From: Roseibium sp. HPY-6
GTDB lineage: Bacteria > Pseudomonadota > Alphaproteobacteria > Rhizobiales > Stappiaceae
Reading direction: 5' to 3'
NCBI RefSeq assembly: GCF_040530035.1
Contig: NZ_JBEWCD010000002.1
Coordinates: forward strand, 2,463,793-2,527,792
Length of the DNA stretch: 64,000 bases
The position numbers were made by a program, and so were the translations under genes. Below, in pieces: positions 1 through 9,079 of this stretch. The notes beneath the pieces were generated by a model. The model saw only the letters and a program-made list of their open reading frames with translations, was not told where the DNA came from and ran no database searches. Positions within the stretch are counted from its first letter, which is position 1. Each line of letters begins with the position of its first letter.

Positions 1-1343
1 TCATCCAGGCTCAGCGTGCGCCGGACAACAAGCTCTTCCATCGCACTGGCGATTCTCAAAGCGCCCGATTGCACACACTCAACTTCTCTGGAGTGGCTTT
101 CATGGATCGCAGCGATCTTGCGCTGCAAGGCTTGTCTGAAGGCTTCATCCGGGTCCGTGAAGCAACAGTGAAATCCATTTTCAGACACAGCGACAAGCCG
201 CGCCTCTGTTTTGCCCAGGCCGCTCATATCAAGCTGAACAGTCTCGCTTTGACGAAGCTTGATGTTCTCCGCCGTCGTGAAGAGAAGGCCGCCTTCCGAA
301 AGGTCCAGGGTTTCGCCGCGTGCCGTCGCACCGCCGGCGGAAATCGATCCTGCGAGTTTCACCGGCAACCTGTCGTGCCGGCGTCTGTTACCCAGGCCCG
401 TTTGCCGGATCATCATCGTAAAGCGGTTTTGAAGCGACTTGGTCGCCGCGCTCATCTGGGTGCCGGTTTCACGAGCCCGCGTCCCACCTTCTTCCGCCGA
501 CACCGCGCTTTCAGTGATGGCCTGCGCTTTCTGAACGACTTCCTGGGCGAACTCTGCTGTCTTGTTGGCCTGTTCTCCGATGAGATTGGTCGTGTCCACC
601 TGAGAGCGGACGGCATCTTCAACGGCGGAGAAACTCGGACGAATTTTGCCGATGACGTCGATGATCTTGTTCACCGAACCAAGGCTGTGTTCCGCGGAAA
701 GGTTCAGCTTTTCGATGTTGGTGACGATCTGTTCCGTCGCGGATTGTGTTTCGACGGAAAGAGCCTTGACCTCGTTTGCAACAACCGAAAACCCTCTTCC
801 GGCTTCTCCGGCCCTGGCCGCTTCAATCGTTGCGTTTAGAGCCAGGAGATTCGTTTGCTTGGCAATGTCGGAGATGAGGCTCACAACATTCGCGATATCG
901 TCGATAGCGCTCTTGAGCTCAAGAACGCCATCATTGGCCTGGTCCGCAATTTCGCGTGCCTCATCCGCCAGCTTGTTCGAAACTTCAACCTGTGATCCGA
1001 TTTCACCACTTGAAACCGACAGCTCCTGGATTGAACTTGCCAGGCTGGAGGCGTTTTCATCCGCGATCGAAGACTGATCGGACAACGACTGCGTGTCACT
1101 TCGGATTTTTTCCAGCGTTTGCATCTGCCCAACAAGGCGGTCCTGAACCTTGTCGGCAGCTACATGTATTGTCTTCGCTGCCACCTGGAGGTCGTCTTCA
1201 AGGCTGTCGAGCACAAATTCCAGCTGGTCGCTGGCCTGAGGCACAGTGTCTTGCGCGCTGCTCGGTTCACTTTCGGCCTCAAGGGTCTGAGACGGAGTGA
1301 GGGACTGCTCTTGGCGGTTTTGCTTGCGACGAAAAAAATTCAT
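1..1343 (-). CDS. Cytosolic methyl-accepting chemotaxis protein with C-terminal PilZ domain (partial at window start)
   Basis: Chemoreceptor signalling protein; 447 codons are visible and the frame is still open at base 1, so the C-terminus is missing. Residues about 60-300 form the helical MCP signalling domain, with the highly conserved hairpin tip (DIAKQTNLLALNATIEAAR) near residues 160-178. No membrane segment or periplasmic domain is present, so it should act in the cytosol. From about residue 318 a PilZ domain follows, with the c-di-GMP-binding RRHDR (RxxxR) and DLSEGG (D/NxSxxG) motifs both intact. Such receptors couple CheA signalling to c-di-GMP. The start is the ATG at 1343. It is divergent from rpiA. 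Domain identity is clear from motifs; ligand binding is inferred. Confidence 0.9.
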   Translation of the reverse strand, partial: MNFFRRKQNRQEQSLTPSQTLEAESEPSSAQDTVPQASDQLEFVLDSLEDDLQVAAKTIHVAADKVQDRLVGQMQTLEKIRSDTQSLSDQSSIADENASSLASSIQELSVSSGEIGSQVEVSNKLADEAREIADQANDGVLELKSAIDDIANVVSLISDIAKQTNLLALNATIEAARAGEAGRGFSVVANEVKALSVETQSATEQIVTNIEKLNLSAEHSLGSVNKIIDVIGKIRPSFSAVEDAVRSQVDTTNLIGEQANKTAEFAQEVVQKAQAITESAVSAEEGGTRARETGTQMSAATKSLQNRFTMMIRQTGLGNRRRHDRLPVKLAGSISAGGATARGETLDLSEGGLLFTTAENIKLRQSETVQLDMSGLGKTEARLVAVSENGFHCCFTDPDEAFRQALQRKIAAIHESHSREVECVQSGALRIASAMEELVVRRTLSLD

Positions 1344-1566
1344 GTGTGGCCAGGCTTTTCTAAGCTCATGAGGTCAGCGAAACATCGCAAATCAATCTAA
1401 AGTCATGGTTAATGAATTCACACTTTTGAAGCCGTTGTGACGGATTTGGTCATGATGTCGGCAATGCCACTGGACCCATGGTTGCCGCGCATGTTAAGCA
1501 CCCGGCGGCTAAGAAAGATAATAGGCTGTTACCCACGCTCTCGGGTGACGGGCGAGGGAATGACTG
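1344..1566. promoter_or_regulatory. Divergent intergenic region between the chemoreceptor gene and rpiA
   Basis: This 223-base gap must hold the promoters of two divergent genes. It is AT-rich next to the chemoreceptor start. I do not see a convincing operator, and the rpiA GTG start has only a weak upstream purine stretch. Confidence 0.4.
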
Positions 1567-2259
1567 GTGAGCGACGAATTTAAAAAACAGGCAGCTGCGC
1601 GCGCGGCGGAAGACGTAATGCCGGGAATGCGGCTGGGAATAGGAAGCGGGTCGACCGCGGAGTTCTTTGTGAGCGCGCTTGCCGAACGGGTGAGAGACGG
1701 TCTGGATGTCATTGGCGTTGCAACGTCTGAAAGAACGCATGCGCTTGCCGCGGAACAGGGCATCCGTCTGACCACGCTTGAAGATCTTCCCCAACTCGAT
1801 CTGACGATTGACGGCGCAGACGAACTGGACGAACAGTTGACCCTGATAAAGGGCGGCGGAGGCGCTCTCTTGCGTGAGAAAATCGTCGCGGCGGCGTCGG
1901 GAAACATGACGGTTATTGCCGACAGCAGTAAGGTTGTCACTACACTGGGCAAATATCCGTTGCCGATCGAAGTCGTACCGTTTGGTCTGAAAGCAACGAC
2001 GAATGCGATCTCACAGATCCTTGGTGAACTCGGTCTGCCCCAAAAGCTGACCTTGAGGGGAGGCGAAGCGGCCCCCTTTGTCACCGACGGAGGACATTAC
2101 ATCCTGGATGCTCACCTTGAGGCCATAACTCAGGCACAATCTCTGGCTAACCGGCTCGTCGAGATACCTGGTGTCGTTGAACATGGCCTTTTCATCGGAC
2201 TTGCAACAAAGGCTTACGTAGCAGGTGCGAATGGGGTAAAGACCGTTTTACCTGCCTGA
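1567..2259 (+). CDS. rpiA: Ribose-5-phosphate isomerase A
   Basis: Interconverts ribose 5-phosphate and ribulose 5-phosphate in the non-oxidative pentose phosphate pathway, in the cytosol. The 230 residues match the usual RpiA length. Visible family motifs are the phosphate-binding [11 protein letters not shown] near residue 24, TIDGADELD with the catalytic aspartates near residue 80, and [12 protein letters not shown] near residue 93, which carries catalytic lysine and glutamate. Translation starts at GTG 1567. The next gene begins 55 bases downstream on the same strand, so the two may be cotranscribed. Confidence 0.96.
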   Translation: MSDEFKKQAAARAAEDVMPGMRLGIGSGSTAEFFVSALAERVRDGLDVIGVATSERTHALAAEQGIRLTTLEDLPQLDLTIDGADELDEQLTLIKGGGGALLREKIVAAASGNMTVIADSSKVVTTLGKYPLPIEVVPFGLKATTNAISQILGELGLPQKLTLRGGEAAPFVTDGGHYILDAHLEAITQAQSLANRLVEIPGVVEHGLFIGLATKAYVAGANGVKTVLPA

Positions 2260-2314
2260 TTGTTTGGATTTGGCGTCCACACACACTGTCGGACAGCCGC
2301 CGAGGAGTAGAAAA

Positions 2315-2830
2315 ATGACACTTATGAAAGCGTTGCCGCGGGCTGCTGTTATTGGCGCTGTTTTAACAGCCACGGCTTTCTTTATAAATACATCGATTGC
2401 GCAGGACGAGATTTCCGAGAGTCACATTGCTGCCGCCAAGCGCGTTGCAGAGGTTACCAAGGTCCTGGAGCCGTTTGACGACATTCTGCCGATCCTTGCC
2501 GAGCAGACCCGGACCGCCTTCATCCAGGCTGAACCGACCCGCGCAGAAGAAATCATTGAAGTGACTCAGGAAGTGGCGCTGCAACTGGCACCATCTCGTG
2601 CCGAATTGAATGCCTTGGTCTATCAGGCCTGGGCGAAAAACTTCACCGAAGACGAACTGAACGAACTTGCGGTTTTTTATCAGACCGAGCTTGGACAAAA
2701 GCTCACCAGCACTCTGCCGGCCGTCACGCAGCTCTCGGTCGGCGCTGCTCGTGAGTGGCAAGACAAGACTTCCACCGACATGGTGACCATGGTGCAGCAG
2801 GAGCTGCAGAAACGAAACGAGGCTCAGTGA
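2315..2830 (+). CDS. DUF2059 domain secreted protein
   Basis: A 171-residue exported protein. The first 30 residues look like a Sec signal peptide (basic start, hydrophobic core, cleavage after SIA). The rest is mostly helical and matches the DUF2059 pattern, with the typical stretch NFTEDELNELAVFYQTELG near the C-terminus. The function of this family is not established. The ATG at 2315 was chosen over an in-frame upstream start because CGAGGAG lies just upstream and the signal peptide begins there. It follows rpiA by 55 bases and is followed by a strong stem-loop. Confidence 0.85.
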   Translation: MTLMKALPRAAVIGAVLTATAFFINTSIAQDEISESHIAAAKRVAEVTKVLEPFDDILPILAEQTRTAFIQAEPTRAEEIIEVTQEVALQLAPSRAELNALVYQAWAKNFTEDELNELAVFYQTELGQKLTSTLPAVTQLSVGAAREWQDKTSTDMVTMVQQELQKRNEAQ

Positions 2831-2883
2831 CGGGCTTGACCGGTATGGTCAACACAGAGATTTGATGCTGGCAGATTTGCCGG

Positions 2884-2911
2884 CAAATGGGCCGCAATAG
2901 CGGCCCATTTG
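2884..2911 (+). terminator. Stem-loop, probable terminator after the DUF2059 gene
   Basis: A perfect 12-base-pair stem (CAAATGGGCCGC pairing with GCGGCCCATTTG) closes an AATA loop, 54 bases after the stop codon. It lacks a long T tract, so it may be an imperfect intrinsic terminator or an mRNA-stabilising hairpin. Confidence 0.6.
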
Positions 2912-3052
2912 GTATCAGAGAGCCGCGTTTTCGTCTGGGCAGACCTGCATTCTCCGCGGGAGGCGCCTTGTACAGTGAAATGCATCGCCTATCTGGGGGC
3001 AGGTTTTGACTCCGCCGCAAACTTCAATGGGCGAGATCAACGAGAGGCAGAC

Positions 3053-4441
3053 ATGAGCGAATACGACTACGACCTATTTGTAATTGGCGGCGGATCAGGC
3101 GGCGTCCGGGCCGCGCGCATTGCCGCGACCCATGGTGCCCGCGTTGGAATAGCTGAAGAGTACAGATACGGCGGGACATGTGTCATTCGCGGATGTGTTC
3201 CCAAAAAGCTTTTTGTCTATGCCTCCAAGTTCTCTGAGGAATTCGAGGATGCGGAAGGGTTTGGCTGGTCCGTTGGAGAGCGCAGTTTTTCGTGGGAAAA
3301 GCTGATTGCAGCCAAGGATCAGGAGATCACGCGCCTGGAAGGTCTCTACCGGCGCAATCTTGAACGGACAAATGTCGAAGTGCACGACAGCCGTGCGGTG
3401 ATCGAGGACCCGCATACGGTGCGTTTGCTGTCGACCGGACAGACCGTGAGTTCCAAATACATCCTGGTCGCTGTTGGTGCTTCACCCAACGTCGACAACA
3501 GCGTGCCAGGCATGGAGCATGTGATCACTTCCAACGAAGCCTTCCACATGGCAGAACTTCCTTCCAAGATCATTGTTGCAGGCGGTGGTTATATTGCGGT
3601 TGAATTTGCCGGTATCTTCAATGGTCTTGGCGTAGACACCACGCTGATCTATCGCGGCGAGGAAATCCTGCGCGGTTTTGATATGGACCTGCGCACGACT
3701 GTTCGTCAGGAAATGGAGAAGAAAGGCATCAAGGTCATCTTGGGCGACACTTTCTCCAGCATCGAAAAACAAAGCGACGGCTCTTTGATCGGTCATACCA
3801 AGGGCGGAAAGACGCTGGAGGCGGGCAAGATCATGTTCGCGATCGGCCGCAATCCGCATACAAAGGACCTTGGACTGGAAAAGGCGGGGGTCGAAACCGA
3901 CCGGATCGGAGCGATCAAGGTGAGTGACGATTCACGAACAAACGTTGAATCGATCTACGCCGTCGGAGATGTCACCAATCGCGCGAATCTCACGCCCGTC
4001 GCAATCCGGGAAGGTCACGCATTCGCGGATACTGTCTTCGGCAACAAGCCCTGGAGCGTCGATCACAGTCTGATTGCGACCGCTGTTTTCTCGCAGCCCG
4101 AGATGGGAACGGTCGGACTGACACAGGAGCAAGCCCTGGAGCGCACGCCGAACCTCGACATTTACAAGTCCAGTTTCCGGCCGATGAAGCACACGTTGTC
4201 CGGACGCGACGAAAAAATGCTGATGAAGATGATCGTGGATGCCGACACACAAAAGGTTCTCGGCGTGCATGTTGTCGGCCCGGATGCCGGTGAGCTTGCC
4301 CAAATCCTGGGTGTTACGCTGCAGATGGGCGCCACGAAGGCTGATTTCGACCGTACAATCGCGGTGCATCCGACAGCCGCGGAAGAGCTTGTCACGATGC
4401 GCGAGCCGAGCGAGCAGCTTCGCGCTTTGGCGCGCAGTTGA
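3053..4441 (+). CDS. gor: Glutathione-disulfide reductase
   Basis: FAD-dependent enzyme that reduces glutathione disulfide with NADPH, keeping the cytosolic thiol pool reduced. The 462 residues show the N-terminal FAD motif (VIGGGSGGVRAARIA), the redox-active disulfide in GGTCVIRGCVPKK near residue 42, an NAD(P)-binding GGGYIAVEFAG with downstream basic residues, a second FAD contact (YAVGDVT), and the C-terminal dimer motif HPTAAEE that supplies the catalytic His/Glu. The start is ATG 3053, where the Rossmann fold begins. The longer frame back to 2909 crosses the terminator-containing gap. It is convergent with the first diguanylate cyclase. Confidence 0.95.
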   Translation: MSEYDYDLFVIGGGSGGVRAARIAATHGARVGIAEEYRYGGTCVIRGCVPKKLFVYASKFSEEFEDAEGFGWSVGERSFSWEKLIAAKDQEITRLEGLYRRNLERTNVEVHDSRAVIEDPHTVRLLSTGQTVSSKYILVAVGASPNVDNSVPGMEHVITSNEAFHMAELPSKIIVAGGGYIAVEFAGIFNGLGVDTTLIYRGEEILRGFDMDLRTTVRQEMEKKGIKVILGDTFSSIEKQSDGSLIGHTKGGKTLEAGKIMFAIGRNPHTKDLGLEKAGVETDRIGAIKVSDDSRTNVESIYAVGDVTNRANLTPVAIREGHAFADTVFGNKPWSVDHSLIATAVFSQPEMGTVGLTQEQALERTPNLDIYKSSFRPMKHTLSGRDEKMLMKMIVDADTQKVLGVHVVGPDAGELAQILGVTLQMGATKADFDRTIAVHPTAAEELVTMREPSEQLRALARS

Positions 4442-4447
4442 TCAAAC

Positions 4448-4475
4448 GGGGCTGACATGCCCCTCAGGCTGTTTT
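4448..4475 (+). terminator. Probable terminator of gor
   Basis: GGGGC-TGACAT-GCCCC hairpin at 4448-4463, followed shortly by a run of five Ts at 4471-4475. It lies in the 22-base gap between gor and the convergent diguanylate cyclase, and the T run falls inside that gene's 3' end. Confidence 0.5.
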
Positions 4476-6008
4476 TGCCGAACGTAGACCGGTGTGTTCG
4501 CGGTCGTCCTGTGTATCGGCAGAATGGTCAGCAGGCATTTTCTGAAGCGTGTCAGTGAAGAACGAATACCGGCTGCGTCCAAGATCCTTGGAATGGTAAA
4601 GTGCGGCGTCGGACTGGCCCACGAGCTGTTCCGGCTCTCTGCCATCTTCCGGCGCGCGCGCGATGCCGATGCTGAGCCCCACGCATGCCTCATGTTCGCC
4701 CGGCAATGCGACAGGCGCTTGGGCGGATGCGATAAGGTCACTACAAAGGGATTGCAGCCGCTCTTTGGAAGTGTCCTTGCGATAAATTACCATGAATTCG
4801 TCGCCGCCGATCCGGCACACAAGTCCTTGGCGGCCGATTACCTCCTGCAGACGCATGGCGATTGCCTTGATGACCGCATCACCGGCTGCATGTCCGTACG
4901 TGTCGTTGACCGCTTTGAACTTGTCCAGGTCACAGTGCAGGACAGCAAAACGATTGTCCTGGAGTTCCTTGACCGACGAGTCCAGTACCCGGTTGAACAA
5001 AAGTCTGTTGCCAAGTCCTGAAAGTGTGTCGTGAAGCGCAAGATAACGGTTTTGCTGCTCACTGGCCTGAAGCGAACTTGTCAGTCGGCCGATGCGCCAT
5101 GCAATTCCGAATGCAAGCGCGCCGAGCGCGACACTGAGGATGGCGATGACAGGTATGATCGTGGGCCAGATAGATGTGGTGGCGGACCCGCTTTCCCAGT
5201 GAAAGGCTCCCAAGAGGTCGCCGGATTGGCTCCAGACTTCACGTACCGGGCCGTCGAGCGGCGCGGTCGTCACCTCCTGAAAGCTGAATGCTTGGAAGTT
5301 TGGCTGCGAGTTGAGCTGTTCTGCAAGCGCATCGTCAATGTAACGCGCCGAAATGAGGATTGTTGGCGGACCGTCGGGCAATGTGGTCTCGTACCGGTCC
5401 GGAATTACAGGCATTGCACCAAACATTACCGGTTTGCCGTCCAGGCGCGCGAACCCCATCGTTGCGTAATTCGCAGGGGTCACGTCCTGCAAGGAGCGGT
5501 GTCCGAATCCTCCGGGAACCCGGACGCGGTTTAGCATGTATTTTGAAGTCTGCTGCCGGACGATGACTTCAAGTTCTGGTGTTTCGCCAATGGGCCTGTT
5601 GACGATGTGAGTGTAGTCCTCGAAAGACTCCGCCAGGACGGTGCTGCCTCCGGACACGAGAATGATCTTGTCGTGTCCGTAGTCGCCCCAAAGCATGTCG
5701 AAGCTTTGCCGCGCGTAGGTTTGATTGAACCTGTGAATCAGATTTTCGACGGAAAGATCAGACGAGGTGATCCTGAGTTGCTCGCGCACAAGGGCGCGCA
5801 TTTCGTCGGAAAGAACGCTTTCGAAAAGTCGTTCCTCATTCGCGACTGTCTGTTGGGTCGACGCACGGGTCGCAATGAAGCCGACGAAGAGCAATGATAT
5901 GGATGTGACCGCAATGAGCAGTGCTGCGAGCATGAACGCCAGTCGCGATATATGCTGCCTCGCACGCTTGGGCGCCTGATCGCTGTACCTTCGGCGAAAT
6001 TCGGTCAA
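4464..6008 (-). CDS. Membrane CHASE4-type sensor diguanylate cyclase (first of a related pair)
   Basis: Predicted to make c-di-GMP from GTP in response to an extracytoplasmic signal. The 514 residues comprise a first membrane helix (about 24-46), a periplasmic domain of CHASE4 type (about 50-270), a second helix (about 275-300) and a C-terminal GGDEF domain. The active site RIGGDEF is intact, with the GTP-binding FKAVNDTYGHAAGD upstream. The residues five positions before GGDEF do not form RxxD, so the classical inhibitory I-site is absent. The frame opens at TTG 6008. The next ATG, at 5933, would cut into the first helix. It lies 191 bases from the start of a similar gene on the same strand. 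Confidence 0.9.
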   Translation of the reverse strand: MTEFRRRYSDQAPKRARQHISRLAFMLAALLIAVTSISLLFVGFIATRASTQQTVANEERLFESVLSDEMRALVREQLRITSSDLSVENLIHRFNQTYARQSFDMLWGDYGHDKIILVSGGSTVLAESFEDYTHIVNRPIGETPELEVIVRQQTSKYMLNRVRVPGGFGHRSLQDVTPANYATMGFARLDGKPVMFGAMPVIPDRYETTLPDGPPTILISARYIDDALAEQLNSQPNFQAFSFQEVTTAPLDGPVREVWSQSGDLLGAFHWESGSATTSIWPTIIPVIAILSVALGALAFGIAWRIGRLTSSLQASEQQNRYLALHDTLSGLGNRLLFNRVLDSSVKELQDNRFAVLHCDLDKFKAVNDTYGHAAGDAVIKAIAMRLQEVIGRQGLVCRIGGDEFMVIYRKDTSKERLQSLCSDLIASAQAPVALPGEHEACVGLSIGIARAPEDGREPEQLVGQSDAALYHSKDLGRSRYSFFTDTLQKMPADHSADTQDDREHTGLRSAKTA

Positions 6009-6199
6009 GTTGCAGTCTCTTAAGATGCTACGTAAAGTTATTTCAAGTCATTCAACGATTTAAACAATGTAGATAAAATGAATTAACAAGACGTGGCGCT
6101 GACATTTGCGGCGATGAATTATGTGTGATCGAGACGAGGATGTTCCGGTTATTTATTGTAAGTCTTGCCAAGTCTAAGCAGCGCGATGATGCAAGCGCG

Positions 6200-7726
6200 T
6201 TATTGCGCGGCAGTGCGTGGTGAAAAAGACCGGTTCGTCTGCGTGTCACCGGACGTTGCCTCCAGATAGAGAGGTGCCGCAAACTCAATCGCGTTGCGGC
6301 CGTTCTCCTTCGCCCGGTAAAGAGCCATATCGGCCATCCTGATCAGGTCCTTGTCGTTCAGGCCGCATTCCGGAGCGGTCGCGATGCCGATGCTCAACCC
6401 GACTTCGACCTTCTCGCCATGTCCGATATCCATGGGAACCGACATGGACGTTTTCAGCTGATCGGCAAGGTCTTCGAGTTCCTGAAGGCTGGAATAGGCC
6501 GTCAGGAGCACGATAAACTCATCGCCGCCGATACGGCAGACAACAGCGTCCTTGCCGAAGTGGGTCTGAAATCTCGCGGCGACCTGGCACAACACCTTGT
6601 CACCGGCCTCATGACCGTATGTATCGTTGATCGGTTTGAAGCGATCCAGGTCACAGGTGAACAGCGCAAACCCTTTCTCAGGCAGACTGTCGATCGAGTA
6701 GGCGAGACGGTCGGAAAAATGGTGCCGGTTCGGAAGACCTGTCAACGCGTCGTGGTTCGCAAAGTGATGATTTTTGCGTTCGCTTTCTTCGAGCGAATTC
6801 GACAGACGGCTGATCCTTGTTGCTGCTGCGAATGCGATAATGGAGATGATCGCCGTCATCAGCAGTATGAGCGGCAGCGCCATGAGCCAGATATGAAGGC
6901 CGGGTTTGGCCTGATCCCAGCGAAAATAGCCGAGGACTGAACCGTCCGCAGCCCAGATGAGGTGATTGGTCGGATGCTTGTTCGCCGGTTCACCGACATG
7001 GAACCTCAAGTCGCGGTAGTTGAGGCTCTCGTTGAGCTCCGCGACGAGAATGTCGTCGAAGTAAACCGCGTTGACCAGAACAGCCGGATACTCGCCGGTC
7101 AGCCTGACGCGTCCATAGTCCGGCAAAATCGGCACGGCGACAAGAAGAGCGGGCTTGCCATCGATCGTGGCAAATGCGGAATTCGCAACATCAAGCAACA
7201 CCGATTGCGGCAAGTACCACTCGGCAAAACCGGAATTGGATTGGCGTTTCCTGGTTTCGAAACTTTCCCGGGTCCGCTTTGCCAGCTCCCGGATGACCGG
7301 ATCTGCGGGTGTTGCCTGTTCCGGAAAGCGCACATTGTCCTCAAGGGCCTGCGCAACAAGATCGCCGCTTGTGGAAACGATGAAGGTTCGCTCCAGATCG
7401 AACTGCTCCCACATCTCTGCGACGAGTTGGCCTTCGATAAAGTCCCGGTCCAGGGGGCGCTGCAGCGCCATAAATGTCTCATCCCATTGCGCCATGTCGG
7501 TCTGATCCATGGCAACGAGGCGCTGGTAGGAGTTCAGTGCGCTGGTGAAACGAAGTTTGTCGCCTTCAAGCGAGCGCCTGTCGGCCTCTTTCCAGGCCAA
7601 ATGGGCAATGAATGTCAACGAAGCCGTTGATAAAACGATCAGCAGGACAGCCAGGCCAAAGATCCAGATCTTGATCTGCCGTCCTGTCGCTGCCCGGCTG
7701 GTCGCCGTGACATACGACTGCCCCAT
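6200..7726 (-). CDS. Membrane CHASE4-type sensor diguanylate cyclase (second of a related pair)
   Basis: Same architecture as its downstream neighbour: a membrane helix near residues 18-40, a periplasmic CHASE4-like domain (about 45-265), a second helix (about 268-292), and a GGDEF domain with intact RIGGDEF and the nucleotide-binding FKPINDTYGHEAGD. No RxxD I-site precedes GGDEF. The two proteins align through the sensor (for example LPDxxxxxLxGxxPAxLxxAxYxDD-like stretches), so they look like an old tandem duplication. I chose ATG 7726 (508 residues) over TTG 7765 because the latter has no ribosome-binding site. Product synthesis is inferred from the motif. Confidence 0.88.
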   Translation of the reverse strand: MGQSYVTATSRAATGRQIKIWIFGLAVLLIVLSTASLTFIAHLAWKEADRRSLEGDKLRFTSALNSYQRLVAMDQTDMAQWDETFMALQRPLDRDFIEGQLVAEMWEQFDLERTFIVSTSGDLVAQALEDNVRFPEQATPADPVIRELAKRTRESFETRKRQSNSGFAEWYLPQSVLLDVANSAFATIDGKPALLVAVPILPDYGRVRLTGEYPAVLVNAVYFDDILVAELNESLNYRDLRFHVGEPANKHPTNHLIWAADGSVLGYFRWDQAKPGLHIWLMALPLILLMTAIISIIAFAAATRISRLSNSLEESERKNHHFANHDALTGLPNRHHFSDRLAYSIDSLPEKGFALFTCDLDRFKPINDTYGHEAGDKVLCQVAARFQTHFGKDAVVCRIGGDEFIVLLTAYSSLQELEDLADQLKTSMSVPMDIGHGEKVEVGLSIGIATAPECGLNDKDLIRMADMALYRAKENGRNAIEFAAPLYLEATSGDTQTNRSFSPRTAAQ

Positions 7727-7831
7727 GTCTGCGTCGTTTCCCAGCAAAGCTGACACCCCCTTCAATCTGGTAATTCGAATACCAGACGAAGCTTAACGCG
7801 GCGTGCGCAGTCCTGGAGTTCTGGCGAGAAA

Positions 7832-9025
7832 TCACTCCGACTTGCCGAGAGCCTTAACGAAACGTTCTATTTCGTCATCCGTATTGAACGCGTGCTGGGA
7901 AGCTCGCACAACTGCGTCGAGGCCGCGGTGCGGAAGATCGATCTGCGCAGAAGTCGCAGTGCTGACAGAGACGTTTATGCCCATGCTTGACAGCCTCTGT
8001 TGGGTTTGAATGGGCGTTTCACCTGCAATGGTGAACGTGACAATCCCGCCTTTGCGCGCACCTTTGTCATGCAGCGTCAGATCGGGCAGTGCTGACAGTT
8101 CGGATCTGAGCTGGGCCCCGAGTGCGCAGATCCGGTTGCCGATCCGCTCCATTCCAAATCCGATAGCGTAGGTAACGGCAACACCAAGACCGATCTGGCC
8201 CGCCACATAGCGCTCCCATGTCTCGAACCTCTGGGCATGCGGCACGAGTTCATAGGTGTTGTCATTCAGCCAGTTCGCCGACTGCAGATCGACGAAGGGC
8301 GGATCGAGCTGATCGAGAATCCGATCGCTGACATACAAAAAACCCGTTCCTCGCGGGCCGCGCAGATATTTGCGGCCTGTTCCCGAGAGCATATCGCAGC
8401 CGATCGAATTGACGTTGAGCGGGATGTGCCCTGCCGACTGGCAGGCGTCGAGCAGATAAAGAACTTTCCTGGATCGAGCGATCTCACCGACATCTTCGGC
8501 CGGGTTGATCAGGCCTGAAAATGTCGGAATGTGCGTGAGGGCGATCAGACGGGTCTTGCCAGTTACGGCATTGCGCAATGCCTTCAGATCGATCTGGCCG
8601 TCTGAATCATCCTCGACAACGTCGATCTCAATCCCTTTGCGCTTTTTCATTTGCAGAAAGGCAACATAGTTTGACACGTATTCCGCACGTCCGGTGACGA
8701 TGCGGTCGCCTTCCCGAAAGTCGATACCGTAAAACGCCATGTCCCATGCGCGCGTTGCGTTTTCGATGTAGGCAATCTCGTGCGGTTTGCTGCCGATCAG
8801 TGCAGCGAGCGCGGAGTAAAATGTATCAAGGCTTGCTTTTGCCTTCGCTGCTGCTTCGTATCCACCCAGGCTGGCTTCCGCCTCAAGATGACCGATCACA
8901 GCATCGAGAACCGGCCTGAGGGCCAGCCCTGTTCCGGCATTGTTAAAGTGGATCAGCTCCCCTAAACCGGGTGTGTCCTCTCTCAGAACCGCAACATCAT
9001 ACTGGGAAAGGGACGGGACAATCAT
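7832..9025 (-). CDS. Class V aminotransferase-fold PLP-dependent enzyme
   Basis: A fold-type I PLP enzyme of the class V aminotransferase/cysteine desulfurase superfamily, 397 residues from ATG 9025 (AGGG upstream). Visible features are HFNNAGTGL near the N-terminus, the cofactor-contacting LLDACQSAGH with its conserved aspartate, and the PLP lysine in GTGRKYLRGPRGTGFLYV. Relatives include isopenicillin N epimerase-like and EgtE-type C-S lyases. No cysteine sits at the usual desulfurase loop position, so a canonical NifS/SufS function is unlikely. The substrate cannot be stated. It is divergent from a gamma-glutamylcyclotransferase-family gene with about 54 bases between starts. Confidence 0.85.
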   Translation of the reverse strand: MIVPSLSQYDVAVLREDTPGLGELIHFNNAGTGLALRPVLDAVIGHLEAEASLGGYEAAAKAKASLDTFYSALAALIGSKPHEIAYIENATRAWDMAFYGIDFREGDRIVTGRAEYVSNYVAFLQMKKRKGIEIDVVEDDSDGQIDLKALRNAVTGKTRLIALTHIPTFSGLINPAEDVGEIARSRKVLYLLDACQSAGHIPLNVNSIGCDMLSGTGRKYLRGPRGTGFLYVSDRILDQLDPPFVDLQSANWLNDNTYELVPHAQRFETWERYVAGQIGLGVAVTYAIGFGMERIGNRICALGAQLRSELSALPDLTLHDKGARKGGIVTFTIAGETPIQTQQRLSSMGINVSVSTATSAQIDLPHRGLDAVVRASQHAFNTDDEIERFVKALGKSE

Positions 9026-9079
9026 GGCAACCCTGGGCTCCGTGTTTCTTGCGGTCCGCAAATCAAAGACCTGCGCTCA

